A DNA stretch of 64,000 nucleotides from CAZFQG01 sp964520785 (GCA_964520785.1 CAZFQG010000007.1:1-64000); one strand, 5' to 3'. Numbered from the stretch's first letter, positions 1-8,927 are shown. Notes: a model not told the origin generated them from the sequence alone. Numbers and translations: made by a program.

Positions 1-1
1 T

Positions 2-961
2 TTTCTGATCCGCAACGGGTTGGTCCGCGAGCATTTCCTGGGTCCCGACGGCGGACTGGGTTTCGGATGGCAGTTGACGGCGGTGATGACCATGACGGCC
101 GGTACGGCCTTCCTGATGTGGTTGGGCGAGCAGATCGACGAGTTCGGAATAGGTAATGGAATCAGCCTGCTGATCATGGCGGGCATCCTCGCGCGGATGC
201 CGGCCGCCGGATTAAGCCTGATCGCCCCCATGATCGAAGCGGGGGGAATCCAACTCGGGACGGCCGGAGGCCAGACCGGCGTGGAAACCTTATTGGTCCT
301 TGCGGTCCTATTCGTTAGTGTAATTGCCGGCGTGGTTTTCATCACGCAGGGTCAACGGCGCATTCCGATCCAGAGCGCCAAGCACGTGCGCGGACGGCGC
401 GTATACGGCGGTCAGCGGCATTACCTGCCGATCCGCGTGAACCAGGCCGGCGTCATGCCGATTATCTTCGCCAGCAGCCTCCTGCTGTTTCCGGCGGTGA
501 TTTTCGGATACGTATCCCGCGCTTATCCGACCGCCACGATCTGGGATTCGCTGCGACAATCGTTCGAACGCGGCGACTCGTTCGTTTACAACGTGATCTA
601 CGTCGGCCTGATCTACTTCTTCTGCTATTTCTGGACCGCCATTACGTTCAATCCGAAGGACATGGCGGATAATCTCAAGAACCAAGGCACGTTCATCCCG
701 GGACACCGGCCCGGAAAACGGACCGCGGAATACCTGGAGAAGGTCATGGTTCGGATCACCTATGTCGGCGCGGGGTTCCTTGCCCTCGTCGCCGTGATCC
801 CCACCTTGATCTCCTCCTGGATGAATATCGATTTTACCGTCGCCAGCTTTTACGGAGGAACGGGACTGCTCATCGCGGTGAGCGTGGCCTTCGATCTGGT
901 GCAAAAAATCGACAGCCACCTGGTAATGCGGAATTACCGCGGACTTCTGGACCGTGGTTAG
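2..961 (+). CDS. secY: Protein translocase subunit SecY (5' truncated by window edge)
   Basis: Central channel subunit of the SecYEG translocon in the inner membrane, which moves unfolded proteins across or into the membrane. The frame is open from base 2, so about 319 C-terminal residues are visible of a usual 430-460. Recognisable are the segment GEQIDEFGIGNGISLLIM, the cytoplasmic loop with QGQRRIPIQ and KHVRGRR, then NQAGVMPIIFASS and several hydrophobic helices. The C-terminal cytoplasmic tail MRNYRGLLDRG is typical. It leads directly into adk, the standard spc-operon order secY-adk-map. The start codon lies outside the window. Confidence 0.97.
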   Translation, partial: FLIRNGLVREHFLGPDGGLGFGWQLTAVMTMTAGTAFLMWLGEQIDEFGIGNGISLLIMAGILARMPAAGLSLIAPMIEAGGIQLGTAGGQTGVETLLVLAVLFVSVIAGVVFITQGQRRIPIQSAKHVRGRRVYGGQRHYLPIRVNQAGVMPIIFASSLLLFPAVIFGYVSRAYPTATIWDSLRQSFERGDSFVYNVIYVGLIYFFCYFWTAITFNPKDMADNLKNQGTFIPGHRPGKRTAEYLEKVMVRITYVGAGFLALVAVIPTLISSWMNIDFTVASFYGGTGLLIAVSVAFDLVQKIDSHLVMRNYRGLLDRG

Positions 962-1027
962 CGGCGGTTCGATGAGCCCGGAGTAGGACGACGGAATTCG
1001 TTAGGTAACGCAGAGAGGATAACGCAC

Positions 1028-1588
1028 ATGAGAATGGTATTCATCGGTCCGCCGGGAGCGGGCAAGGGAACGCAAGCGGAGAGAATCGTCGCCACGTACG
1101 AGATCGCGCACCTCTCCACCGGAGACATGTTGCGCGCCGCTCGGGATGCCCACACCGCGGTGGGAAAGAAGGCCGAGGAATACATGTCCATCGGTGCTCT
1201 CGTGCCGGACGAGATCATTATCGAGATCATCCGAGAGCGGTTGGAGGAGACGGATTGTGCTCGCGGCTACCTCCTCGACGGCTTTCCGAGGACGCTCGCC
1301 CAGGCGGCGGCACTCGACGCGATGCTGTCCGAGAAGAATACCCCCCTGGATGTCGTGCTCGAACTGCGCGTTCCCGAGGAGGAACTCTTCAATCGCTTGG
1401 CGGGACGAGGGCGGGCGGACGACACTCCCGAGGTTATCCGCCAGCGTTTGGAGGCGTACCGAAAGCAAACCGAACCGCTTCTGGAGTATTACGGTGAACA
1501 GGGTCTGCTCAAGACGATTGACGGCGTTGGAACGATAGACGAGATTTTCGCCCGGGTGAAAGAGGAGTTGGACGTTTTTGCCGATTAG
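1028..1588 (+). CDS. adk: Adenylate kinase (short form)
   Basis: Converts ATP + AMP to two ADP in the cytoplasm. The P-loop GPPGAGKGT is at residues 7-15, the AMP-binding stretch HLSTGDMLR follows, and LLDGFPRT marks the core of the fold. At 186 residues it is shorter than the usual 215: between ELRVPEEELFNRLAGRG and RADDTPEVIRQRL the long LID insertion, with or without zinc cysteines, is missing, as in other short-type adenylate kinases. A purine-rich AGAGAGG lies about 10 nt before the chosen ATG; a second ATG two codons on (1034) is possible. It sits between secY and map. Confidence 0.96.
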   Translation: MRMVFIGPPGAGKGTQAERIVATYEIAHLSTGDMLRAARDAHTAVGKKAEEYMSIGALVPDEIIIEIIRERLEETDCARGYLLDGFPRTLAQAAALDAMLSEKNTPLDVVLELRVPEEELFNRLAGRGRADDTPEVIRQRLEAYRKQTEPLLEYYGEQGLLKTIDGVGTIDEIFARVKEELDVFAD

Positions 1589-1623
1589 TTGGCGGACGCG
1601 CGGATAAGACAAGAGCAAGTTGC

Positions 1624-2430
1624 GTGGAGATACTGAGATCCCCCCGAGAAATCGCGTTGATGCGCAAGGCCGGACTGGTCGTCTGGAAGGCGCACGAGGT
1701 GGTGAAATCGATGATCGCCCCGGGGGTGACGACGGGAGAACTGGACGCGGTCGTCGAACGGTTGTTTGAATTGAATGACGCGACCCCCCTTTTTAAGGGT
1801 GTTCCGGGTCGGGTCCCTTTTCCGGCGGTAACGTGCATCTCCGTTAACGAGGAGGTGGTTCACGGGATACCGGGGCCGCGCCGCCTCTTGGAGGGGGACG
1901 TCGTGAGCGTCGACACCGGATGCCGGCTCGGCGGTTGGTGCGGTGATGCCTCGGTGACGCATTTGGTTGGCCGGGGTTCGGCGGAGGCTGAACGCCTCGT
2001 CGAAGTAACGCAAGCGGTCCTAGATTTGGCGATCAGTCTGCTTTGCAAGAAGACCTGGTGGACGGATATCGCCCAAGAGATGGAGCAATTCGTGCATCAG
2101 CACGGTTTTTCGGTCGTCGAATCGTTCGTCGGCCACGGAATCGGGCGGAATATGCACGAACCCCCGCAGGTTCCGAACTTCGTGACGTCTCAGGTTCGGC
2201 GGCGTGGCGACTTCAAGTTGTCGCCGGGTTTGGTGCTGGCGATCGAGCCGATGGTGAACGTGGGAACCAAACGGGTGAAGACCCAGCGAGACCATTGGAC
2301 GCAAGCTACGGCCGACGGCAGCCTGAGCGCGCATTTCGAACACACGGTGGCGATTACGCAAGACGGTCCGTTGGTACTAACTGGGCCTCCCCCCAAGGGG
2401 GAGGATATGAGCTGGTTGAAGACGATTTGA
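1624..2430 (+). CDS. map: Type I methionine aminopeptidase
   Basis: Removes the initiator methionine from nascent proteins, a metal-dependent reaction in the cytoplasm. The pita-bread fold metal ligands are visible: D in VSVDTG, D in WCGDASVT, H in GHGIGRNMHE, E in AIEPMV and E in HFEHT. At 268 residues it has the usual length for the type without an N-terminal zinc extension. It starts with GTG, 35 nt after adk stops. No infA follows, although infA normally sits between map and rpmJ in this operon. Confidence 0.96.
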   Translation: MEILRSPREIALMRKAGLVVWKAHEVVKSMIAPGVTTGELDAVVERLFELNDATPLFKGVPGRVPFPAVTCISVNEEVVHGIPGPRRLLEGDVVSVDTGCRLGGWCGDASVTHLVGRGSAEAERLVEVTQAVLDLAISLLCKKTWWTDIAQEMEQFVHQHGFSVVESFVGHGIGRNMHEPPQVPNFVTSQVRRRGDFKLSPGLVLAIEPMVNVGTKRVKTQRDHWTQATADGSLSAHFEHTVAITQDGPLVLTGPPPKGEDMSWLKTI

Positions 2431-2531
2431 GGCGAGAAACGTTCGTTTTTTCGGCCTTGGGCTTGAAAAAACGCCCAACATACTTATATACTACAGGGTT
2501 TCGCCTTTTAGACGGAAGCGAGTGGATAATC

Positions 2532-2645
2532 ATGAAAGTGCGAGCGAGCGTGAAGCGCATCTGCGACAAATGCAAAATCGTGCGGCGAAAGGGCGTCGTA
2601 TACGTCGTGTGTGACAATCCGCGCCATAAGCAGCGTCAGGGCTAG
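2532..2645 (+). CDS. rpmJ: 50S ribosomal protein L36
   Basis: 37-residue zinc-ribbon protein of the large ribosomal subunit. It starts MKVRASVKRICDKC and carries the C11/C14/C27/H32 zinc ligand set, so it is the zinc-containing (C+) form. It lies between map and rpsM as in the standard operon. Translation begins at the ATG at 2532; the longer open frame upstream of it is not coding. Confidence 0.97.
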   Translation: MKVRASVKRICDKCKIVRRKGVVYVVCDNPRHKQRQG

Positions 2646-2703
2646 CACTTTTGCCGTCGGCCCGGCGCCGGTCCGGCCGAACCAGATTGGGAGTTGAACC
2701 GAA

Positions 2704-3087
2704 ATGCCGCGTTTGCTAGGTGTAGACATTCCGAACGACAAAGCGATCGTCGTTTCGTTGACGTATTTGTACGGAGTCGGAGACAAGGTTGCGCGCGACT
2801 TGTGCCATGAGGCGGGGATTGATCCCAAGACGCGTGCTCGGGATCTGAAAGAGGACGAATTAGTCCGGATCGCGGCGATCCTGGATAAGGACTACGTCGT
2901 GGAGGGGCAACTGCGCCGCCAGACGAATCAGAACATTTCGCGGCTTCGCGAGATCGGTTGTTACCGGGGGCTGCGGCACCGGCGGGGCCTTCCGGTTCGC
3001 GGTCAACGGACGCGGACGAACGCACGAACGCGCAAGGGTCCCAAGAAGACGGTTGCGGGCAAAAAAGGCGTTAAGGACCTTCGTTAA
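2704..3087 (+). CDS. rpsM: 30S ribosomal protein S13
   Basis: Head protein of the small subunit that contacts the large subunit and the P-site tRNA through its tail. The protein begins MPRLLGVDIPNDKAIVVSLT and has the helix-two-turn-helix core GVGDKVARDLC followed by the basic signature RGLRHRRGLPVRGQRTRTNA. It is 127 residues with a lysine-rich end, normal for the family. Followed closely by rpsK. Confidence 0.98.
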   Translation: MPRLLGVDIPNDKAIVVSLTYLYGVGDKVARDLCHEAGIDPKTRARDLKEDELVRIAAILDKDYVVEGQLRRQTNQNISRLREIGCYRGLRHRRGLPVRGQRTRTNARTRKGPKKTVAGKKGVKDLR

Positions 3088-3113
3088 TCTTTCACTAGGG
3101 AGAGCCTGAAGCG

Positions 3114-3500
3114 GTGGCCAAAGTAAGACAAAAACGGCGAAAGACGCGTCGCAGCGTCGCGGTCGGTATCGTGCATATCAAAGCGACGTTCAACAACACG
3201 ACCGTGACGATTACGGATACCAAAGGGGACGCCCTCTGTTGGGCGACCTCCGGTACGAGCGGCTTCAAGGGAAGTCGTAAGAGTACCCCGTTCGCGGGCC
3301 AATTGGCCGCGCAGAACGCGGCGGAGCGCGCGATCAAGTTGGGAATGAAGGAAGTGGAAGTGAAAGTGAAAGGCCCCGGGAGCGGTCGGGAAAGCGCGAT
3401 CACGGCTCTCCAGGCGGCTGGGCTGAATATCAAGTCTATCGAGGACGTGACGCCCCTCCCCCACAACGGATGCCGCCCCAAGAAGCGGCGTCGCGTCTGA
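3114..3500 (+). CDS. rpsK: 30S ribosomal protein S11
   Basis: Platform protein of the 30S subunit, near the mRNA exit and the 16S decoding region. It has GIVHIKATFNNTTVTITD, then GFKGSRKSTPFAGQLAAQ and ends with the conserved DVTPLPHNGCRPKKRRRV. It starts with GTG, 26 nt after rpsM; no strong Shine-Dalgarno is adjacent, so translation probably depends on the upstream gene. 128 residues, normal. Confidence 0.98.
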   Translation: MAKVRQKRRKTRRSVAVGIVHIKATFNNTTVTITDTKGDALCWATSGTSGFKGSRKSTPFAGQLAAQNAAERAIKLGMKEVEVKVKGPGSGRESAITALQAAGLNIKSIEDVTPLPHNGCRPKKRRRV

Positions 3501-3568
3501 CGTCTGATCGGAATTACTTCAAGGAAACGGAACCTACGCACTAATGCGATTCGGAGAATAGTAGGAGC

Positions 3569-4207
3569 ATGGCTCGTTATACCGGACCCGTTTGTCGGAA
3601 ATGTCGTCGCGAGGGGATGAAGCTCTTCCTCAAGGGCACCCGGTGCGACACGAACAAGTGCGCCATGGAGCGCCAGGAAATGAATCGGCATCTGCCGCCC
3701 GGCTCGCAGACCTTCCGCCGGGGGAAGATGACCGATTACGCGACCCACCTCCGCGAAAAGCAGAAGGTGAAGAGCTATTACGGCGTCCTGGAGCGCCAGT
3801 TCCGGAAGTATTATAAGATGGCCGATAGGATGAAGGGGAATACCGGGGAGAACCTGATGAGCCTGTTGGAGCGCCGTCTGGACAACGTCGTTCACCGGCT
3901 CGGATTCGGTCTATCGCGAAGCCAGGCCAGGCAGATCATCAATCACGGGCACATCACCGTTAATGGCCGCCGGGTTGACATCGCGAGCTACCTGATCAAG
4001 CCGGGAGACGTCATCAAAGTGAAGGACCGCCCCAAAAGCAAGGGCGCCGTCGAATCGGCGATGGGCGAGTACGAGCATCAGATCCCCGACTTCTTGATGC
4101 GCGTGGAGGGACAGTTACCGGAGGGCCGCATCCTCCGGATGCCCGAGCGAGACGACGTCTCGATTCCGGTAGAGCCTCAATTGATCGTTGAGCTTTGTTC
4201 GAAGTAG
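3569..4207 (+). CDS. rpsD: 30S ribosomal protein S4
   Basis: Primary 16S rRNA-binding assembly protein of the 30S subunit. The N-terminus carries a zinc-type cysteine cluster (C9, C12 and two further cysteines in GTRCDTNKC). Next comes the S4 RNA-binding domain, MSLLERRLDNVVHRLGFG and SRSQARQIINHGHITVNGRR, at about residues 92-160. 212 residues, normal length. Both S4 and L36 here keep their zinc ligands, so this operon gives no sign of zinc-sparing paralogues. Confidence 0.98.
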   Translation: MARYTGPVCRKCRREGMKLFLKGTRCDTNKCAMERQEMNRHLPPGSQTFRRGKMTDYATHLREKQKVKSYYGVLERQFRKYYKMADRMKGNTGENLMSLLERRLDNVVHRLGFGLSRSQARQIINHGHITVNGRRVDIASYLIKPGDVIKVKDRPKSKGAVESAMGEYEHQIPDFLMRVEGQLPEGRILRMPERDDVSIPVEPQLIVELCSK

Positions 4208-4237
4208 GATCCAAGAAGAGGAACGGGAGGCATTCCC

Positions 4238-5236
4238 ATGCGTATACGTTGGCGGGGGCTGGAACTGCCGAGTCAAGTAACCTGCGATCAGCAGTCGTTG
4301 ACTCCGACGTACGGCAGTTTCACGGCGGAACCGTTTGAACGCGGATTTGGCACGACCATCGGAAACAGTCTTCGCCGCATCCTCCTTTCCAGCCTGGAAG
4401 GGAGCGCGGTTACGCAAATGAAGCTGCGGAACGCCGAACATGAGTTCTCGACTCTACCGGGCGTCGTCGAAGACGTGACCGATATCGTCTTGAACGTGAA
4501 GTCATTGGTCTTCCGGAGCACCAGCGAACAGCCGAAGGTCGCTCGTATAGAAAAGAACATGGCCGGCCCCATTCTCGGAGGAGACGTGCTGACCGACGGG
4601 ACGTTCGAGGTGATCAACAAGGATCACTTGATCGCCAACTTGACGCAGGACGTTCCGTTCCAGATGGAAATGATCGTCGAGAACGGGCGAGGGTACGTTC
4701 CCGCGCACGAACGCGAGCAGGCGACACACGACATCGGCATGATCCCGGTCGATGCCGTCTTCAGCCCGGTTCGCCGTGTGCGTTACGAAGTGGAGGAGAC
4801 CCGCGTCGGCCAGAAGACGAATTACGACAAGTTGACGATGGAGATATGGACCGACGGCGCCATTACGCCGGAGATGGCCTTGATCGAAGCGGCCAAGATC
4901 CTGCGAAAGCATCTCAACCCGTTCGTGCAGTATCAGGAACTCGGCCCAAAGGTGTTCGCCGAACCGCGGGCCGCTTCGGAAAGCGGATTCGACCCGGCGC
5001 TCGAGGCGAAGCTGAATACGAGCTTATCCGACTTGCGGCTTTCGGTGCGCGCCACCAATTGCCTGGAATCGGTGAACATCATGACGGTCAGGGACTTGGT
5101 CAACCATAGCGAGGATCAGCTCTTGGAAGTACGTTCTTTCGGGGAGACGACCTTGACGGAAGTGCGCGAGAAGTTGTCCGCGATGGGATTGCACCTGGGC
5201 ATGCGGCTTCCCTCCGGTTCCGCGGGTTCGGTCTGA
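4238..5236 (+). CDS. rpoA: DNA-directed RNA polymerase alpha subunit
   Basis: Scaffold for assembly of core RNA polymerase and contact point for activators and UP elements. The N-terminal domain shows EPFERGFGTTIGNSLRRILLSS-type sequence and the C-terminal domain has the helix-hairpin-helix region LRLSVRATNCLESVNIMTVRDL. 332 residues, typical. Preceded by GGAGG-like sequence (AACGGGAGGC). Its place after rpsD and before rplQ is the standard operon order. Confidence 0.98.
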   Translation: MRIRWRGLELPSQVTCDQQSLTPTYGSFTAEPFERGFGTTIGNSLRRILLSSLEGSAVTQMKLRNAEHEFSTLPGVVEDVTDIVLNVKSLVFRSTSEQPKVARIEKNMAGPILGGDVLTDGTFEVINKDHLIANLTQDVPFQMEMIVENGRGYVPAHEREQATHDIGMIPVDAVFSPVRRVRYEVEETRVGQKTNYDKLTMEIWTDGAITPEMALIEAAKILRKHLNPFVQYQELGPKVFAEPRAASESGFDPALEAKLNTSLSDLRLSVRATNCLESVNIMTVRDLVNHSEDQLLEVRSFGETTLTEVREKLSAMGLHLGMRLPSGSAGSV

Positions 5237-5237
5237 C

Positions 5238-5283
5238 GGGGCCGAGAGACGGCGGTACGCGGAATCGCGGCGGGGTCGGCCCC
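5238..5283 (+). other. Hairpin in the rpoA-rplQ gap
   Basis: Eight perfect base pairs, GGGGCCGA (5238-5245) with TCGGCCCC (5276-5283), in the 104-nt gap between rpoA and rplQ. No T-run follows, so it is not an intrinsic terminator; it may slow the polymerase, protect the upstream mRNA from 3' decay, or have no role. Confidence 0.45.
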
Positions 5284-5340
5284 GCGAATCGCTTCGCGCG
5301 GAAGTGAAACAGACGGTTTTACAATACGGAACGTGGAAAG

Positions 5341-6060
5341 ATGCGACACAGAAAACGCGGTCGAAAACTCGGCCGGAATCCAAAACATCAAAGGGCTCTC
5401 TTGCGCAGTCTCGCTTCGGCGCTAATCCTCACGGAGCGCGACGCCGAAGACGACGAAAACGCGCCGAAGGTAAAAGGGCGGATCATTACGACCCTTCCCA
5501 AGGCGAAAGAGGTTCGCCCCTTGGTGGAGCGGTGCGTGACCATCGCGCGAAAGGCGCTGAAGCACCAAGATACCGCCGACGAGTACGCGACCGACGCGGA
5601 CAAGCACACGGAGGCTTGGCGCACATGGCGCAACAGCGACTCTTGGCGCCAATGGAACGAAGCCATCGCCCCGGCCGTCGCCGCCAGGCGCCGGGTGCTG
5701 CGGCTCCTGGGAAGCAAGGAAGCCGTCTCCGTTCTGTTCGACGAAATCGCTCCGCGTTTCGAAGCGCGCGACGGCGGGTACACGCGGATTCTCCGGCTTG
5801 CCAAACCACGCCTGGGAGATGCCGGCACCCGCGCAATTCTCGAGTTCGTCGGCACGCGAGACCGCGTAAGAAATGTAGCGATGAAACCAACTTTTTCCGA
5901 CGACGACGAGGCTGAAACTCGGGTTCCGCCAAGCGGCGAAGAGGCCGAGGAAGTCGTTTCCGAGGAGCCGGCGGCGGTTGCCGCCGACACGGAGACCCCG
6001 GTGCCCGAAGGCACCGAGGAGGACTCCGCCGACGACCAGGAGACCAGGCCGGCGCAATAG
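5341..6060 (+). CDS. rplQ: 50S ribosomal protein L17, extended
   Basis: Large-subunit protein near the peptide exit tunnel. The start MRHRKRGRKLGRNPKHQRALLR and the end of the core, GGYTRILRLAKPRLGDAG, are diagnostic. At 239 residues it is about twice the usual 115-130. There is an insertion of about 45 residues in the middle (about 75-120, WRTWRNSDSWRQWNEA region). An acidic, low-complexity tail of about 60 residues is rich in E, D, P and A. Last gene of the operon, followed by a terminator. Confidence 0.95.
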   Translation: MRHRKRGRKLGRNPKHQRALLRSLASALILTERDAEDDENAPKVKGRIITTLPKAKEVRPLVERCVTIARKALKHQDTADEYATDADKHTEAWRTWRNSDSWRQWNEAIAPAVAARRRVLRLLGSKEAVSVLFDEIAPRFEARDGGYTRILRLAKPRLGDAGTRAILEFVGTRDRVRNVAMKPTFSDDDEAETRVPPSGEEAEEVVSEEPAAVAADTETPVPEGTEEDSADDQETRPAQ

Positions 6061-6149
6061 CGCCGCGAGCCGCCGGCAGGCTCAAGCGCGTAACGCTGTT
6101 CGTGCCGCGGGGAACTCATCCCCCGCGAAAGATGGTTTCGCGCGGCAAG

Positions 6150-6187
6150 AGCCCCGGACTCACGAAAGGCCTGGGGGCTGTTTTTTA
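6150..6187 (+). terminator. Intrinsic terminator of the ribosomal operon
   Basis: AGCCCC (6150-6155) pairs with GGGGCT (6174-6179), extended by a GG/CC step, and is followed after one G by six T residues (6181-6186). The T-run overlaps the stop codon of the opposing HEAT gene. Confidence 0.85.
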
Positions 6188-6436
6188 CTGAGCGTGAAGA
6201 GGGCGGCGGGGGATCGTCTGGCGCAGCGCGCTGACGGTTTCAATCGCGTCCACGGCGCGGCGGACTTCCGCTCGCACTTCGGGGTCGTCGTCCTTCAGGT
6301 GGATCAGTAGTGCCGGCAAGGCCTCGCAAGCCCTCTCTCGATTCAGCCGAAGGGAGCCGGCCGCGTTCCGCCGCACGGCCGGATTGTCGCTATTGAGTAG
6401 ATGTACCAGCTTTTCAATGCGCGCGTCACAAACCAT
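6185..6436 (-). CDS. Small HEAT-repeat protein
   Basis: 83-residue protein made of about two HEAT/Armadillo-type alpha-helical repeats: the units LVHLLNSDNPAVRRNAAGSL and LLIHLKDDDPEVRAEVRRAV show the usual P-x-V-R-x-x-A pattern. Such repeats bind other proteins; no catalytic residue is present. It is convergent to rplQ and its TAA stop (complement of 6185-6187) is formed by the last T residues of the operon terminator. Function unknown; it could also be a fragment of a longer HEAT protein, but it has its own ATG and stop. Confidence 0.7.
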   Translation of the reverse strand: MVCDARIEKLVHLLNSDNPAVRRNAAGSLRLNRERACEALPALLIHLKDDDPEVRAEVRRAVDAIETVSALRQTIPRRPLHAQ

Positions 6437-6996
6437 GGTTCATGCAACTCCGCACAATCCGGGTTGTCTTTTCCACACCGCGAATCATCGACAAAAAACG
6501 GCCTGAGGCTTTCCATCCGGGAGCACCCTCCCTAAAAGTCAAGTTTTGTTGTTCGACCGAGATAAAAGGAAAAGTTCGCGAAGTCAGGTCATTTTGTCAA
6601 AACGGCCGGTAATCCGTATCCAATGTCGCCGCCTTGATTGCGACTATCGGGGAACTAATATCGCCCTTCCGGTCGAATCGTGGACGGGCGCACCACCCGT
6701 CTTGGAACCGGTAGGTCTATCAGGGGACACCAAGTCAACGTAGTCTAGTACTCCAGTAGAGGGGAAAACGCGAGGGAAAGCGAAAGCCCGAGCCTTGTTC
6801 CGCCGATTTCATGGCGGTATACTGAAATGTTTCCTGTTAGGCGGGGAATGAGTTGGTTAAGATTGTCGGCGAGCGAGACGGCCTGCGCTGCCGCTTCTTA
6901 GCCCCGAGGGGTCGGCGGATGCGTTCCGAGGGTATGCGGATGGCGGCGATGGCGATGACATAAGGTTAGTGATAGAAGGTTGAGGAGTATTTCCCC
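6437..6996. other. Intergenic region, mostly unassigned
   Basis: 560 bp between the HEAT gene (leftward) and the small basic protein gene (rightward). The right part has a recognisable promoter (6795-6823). The left and middle parts include purine-rich stretches but no ORF, tRNA or known RNA motif that I can recognise. Confidence 0.5.
6795..6823 (+). promoter_or_regulatory. Promoter of the small basic protein gene
   Basis: TTGTTC (6795-6800), 17-nt spacer, TATACT (6818-6823), a good sigma-70-type promoter. It predicts a leader of about 165 nt before the ATG at 6997. Confidence 0.6.
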
Positions 6997-7203
6997 ATGA
7001 CGATGGACAAGAGCCTGAAGATCCAAAAGGGTCTGGTTCGAAACCGCAGCGTGCTTACGCGCGGTGAACGCATTGCGCGGCTGAAGACCGCCGAGCGGTG
7101 GGAGGAGGGGGACAGTCCCCTCGGCTTGCCCAAGGTCCGGGTCTTCAAGTTGACCATGAAAAAGAAGAAAAAGAAGAAGGATGAGGACGGGGAAGACAAA
7201 TAG
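6997..7203 (+). CDS. PVC-conserved small basic protein
   Basis: 68-residue protein matching, from memory of the family, the small basic protein TIGR04137, found in Planctomycetes, Verrucomicrobia and Chlamydiae and suspected to be ribosome-associated. The conserved core is MDKSLKIQKGLVRNRSVLTR, GERIARLKTAERW and SPLGLPKVRVFK, followed by a lysine tract of seven residues and an acidic end. GAGGAG lies about 10 nt before the ATG and a clear promoter lies upstream. No enzymatic motif. It is one of the best lineage markers in the window. Confidence 0.85.
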   Translation: MTMDKSLKIQKGLVRNRSVLTRGERIARLKTAERWEEGDSPLGLPKVRVFKLTMKKKKKKKDEDGEDK

Positions 7204-7331
7204 TCTTTCCCTCGCGGCCGTGCCGGGGTGCCTTCGTGGGTTCACCTGCTTGCCCTTAAAGTCGCTTTGACGTTTCCCCCGTCGACGCTTCCGCCGGTTC
7301 GCCGCCTCAAGAATTGGAAAGTCGCCCGGCC

Positions 7332-8606
7332 ATGCGCGTTCGGCTCGAATACGGAAAAACCGGCTTGGAGGTGGAGCTTCCCGACGCCAACGTCGTCAAA
7401 TGCATGACGTACTCGGCGACGACGCCTCTACCCGATCCCGAGGCGGCGCTTCGGGAGGTGATGGACCGCCCGACCGGATCACCACCGCTGGCGGATCTGG
7501 CGATCGGACGCAAAGACGCCTGCATCGCGATCTGCGACGTTACGCGGCCGGTCCCCAACTCCGTGATTCTCCCACCGTTGCTAGAATCACTCGAACGAAG
7601 CGGAATCCCGCGCGATCGAATCCGAATTCTCGTCGCCACCGGCCTCCACCGGCCGAACGAGGGGCGAGAACTGGTGGACATGGTCGGCCGGTTTGTCGTC
7701 GAACACTACCGGATCGAAAACCATTTCGGCCGGCGGACGGAGGAACACGCCTACCTGGGCGAAAGCCCTCGGGGGGTGCCCATCTGGATCGACCGTCGGT
7801 ATGTCGAGGCAGATCTGAAAATAGCCGTCGGACTCATCGAACCCCATTTCATGGCTGGTTTCTCCGGCGGCCGCAAGGTAATCTGCCCGGGCCTTGCCGG
7901 ACTCGAAACCGTTCGGGTATGGCACGGACCACGGTTTTTGGAGCATGAGAACGCCCGCAGCGGATGCCTCGCCGGCAACCCGGTTCATGAGGAGAACACA
8001 TGGATCGCCCGAAAGGCGGGGTGCGATTTCATTATCAACGCGGTTATCGATGACGAGCGTCGCGTGGTGAAAATCGTTGCCGGCGATATGGAGTCCGCCC
8101 ACCTCGAAGGGGTGGATTTCGTGCGAGGTTTGGTAAGCGATACGCTGCGTGAGCCAGTGGATATTGTCGTCACTTCCGCGGCCGGCCACCCTTTGGATCT
8201 AACGTTCTATCAGTCCGTGAAGGGAATGGTAGATGCGCTCCCGGTCGTGAAGGAGGGAGGAACGATCGTCCTCGCGACACGAATGGAGGAGGGCGTTGGC
8301 AGCCCGGAATTCGCACGCATTTTTGAAGAGATGCCATCCTTGGAGGTGTTTATGGAGAGAATCATCCAAGGCGAGTATTTTAGGATGGACCAATGGCAGC
8401 TTGAAGAGTTGGCCAAGGTGCGGCGGAAGGCTCGGGTGAGAGTCGTTACGGAGGGTTTGCCCGCCGTGCGGCTTTCGCGATTATTCGTTGACCCAGCCGA
8501 GAGCGTGGAGTCCGCGATTGCCGAGGCATTGGTCGAATACGGTCCGACGGCCAAGATTGCCGTTATTCCGAAGGGCCCCTACGTTTTGGCGGGCCTTCAA
8601 GCGTGA
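7332..8606 (+). CDS. larA: LarA-family nickel-pincer lactate racemase-like protein
   Basis: LarA enzymes interconvert D- and L-lactate or other 2-hydroxy acids using a covalently bound nickel-pincer nucleotide. Family marks are visible: DVTRP, ATGLHRPNEG, EPHFMAGFSGGRK with the cofactor-binding lysine, and the following VWHGPRF histidine, a likely nickel ligand. 424 residues, normal. ATG 7332 is chosen over an upstream TTG (7314) because the protein then begins MRVRLEYGKTGLEVEL as in the family; GGAAAG precedes it. No larB, larC or larE partner is in the window, and LarA homologues act on various hydroxy acids, so the substrate is open. Confidence 0.85.
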   Translation: MRVRLEYGKTGLEVELPDANVVKCMTYSATTPLPDPEAALREVMDRPTGSPPLADLAIGRKDACIAICDVTRPVPNSVILPPLLESLERSGIPRDRIRILVATGLHRPNEGRELVDMVGRFVVEHYRIENHFGRRTEEHAYLGESPRGVPIWIDRRYVEADLKIAVGLIEPHFMAGFSGGRKVICPGLAGLETVRVWHGPRFLEHENARSGCLAGNPVHEENTWIARKAGCDFIINAVIDDERRVVKIVAGDMESAHLEGVDFVRGLVSDTLREPVDIVVTSAAGHPLDLTFYQSVKGMVDALPVVKEGGTIVLATRMEEGVGSPEFARIFEEMPSLEVFMERIIQGEYFRMDQWQLEELAKVRRKARVRVVTEGLPAVRLSRLFVDPAESVESAIAEALVEYGPTAKIAVIPKGPYVLAGLQA

Positions 8607-8723
8607 AGCAACCCGGCACGCGGCGGAGTTCGCCGAAAGACGAACCGCCGCGAGGTTAGGTTTGTTTTTCACTTTCATCGCGTTTTTAAGCTTTTGTTGA
8701 TTTTAAGGAAGCAGAGTAGAGAA

Positions 8724-8921
8724 ATGGCCGTTCCAAAACGAAAACACTCTAATCACCGGACCGGGATTCGCAGGTCTCACGACGCGAAGAGGCCGAAAGA
8801 AATCTCCTATTGCTCGGATTGCCGAAGCCCGGTAATCTCTCATGTGGTTTGTCCCAATTGCGGCTCGTATGGCGGTCGCAAGGTGGTTGAAATGGCAGAA
8901 AAGAAGAAAAAGAAGAAGTAA
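8724..8921 (+). CDS. rpmF: 50S ribosomal protein L32
   Basis: Small zinc-ribbon protein of the large subunit. It begins MAVPKRKHSNHRTGIRRSHD and has two CxxC pairs, CSDC and CPNC, followed by GRKV and a run of six lysines. 65 residues. AAGGAA lies about 13 nt before the ATG at 8724. It heads the fatty acid synthesis genes, a common bacterial arrangement, but plsX and fabH, which usually come next, are absent. Confidence 0.96.
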   Translation: MAVPKRKHSNHRTGIRRSHDAKRPKEISYCSDCRSPVISHVVCPNCGSYGGRKVVEMAEKKKKKK

Positions 8922-8927
8922 TTAGGC

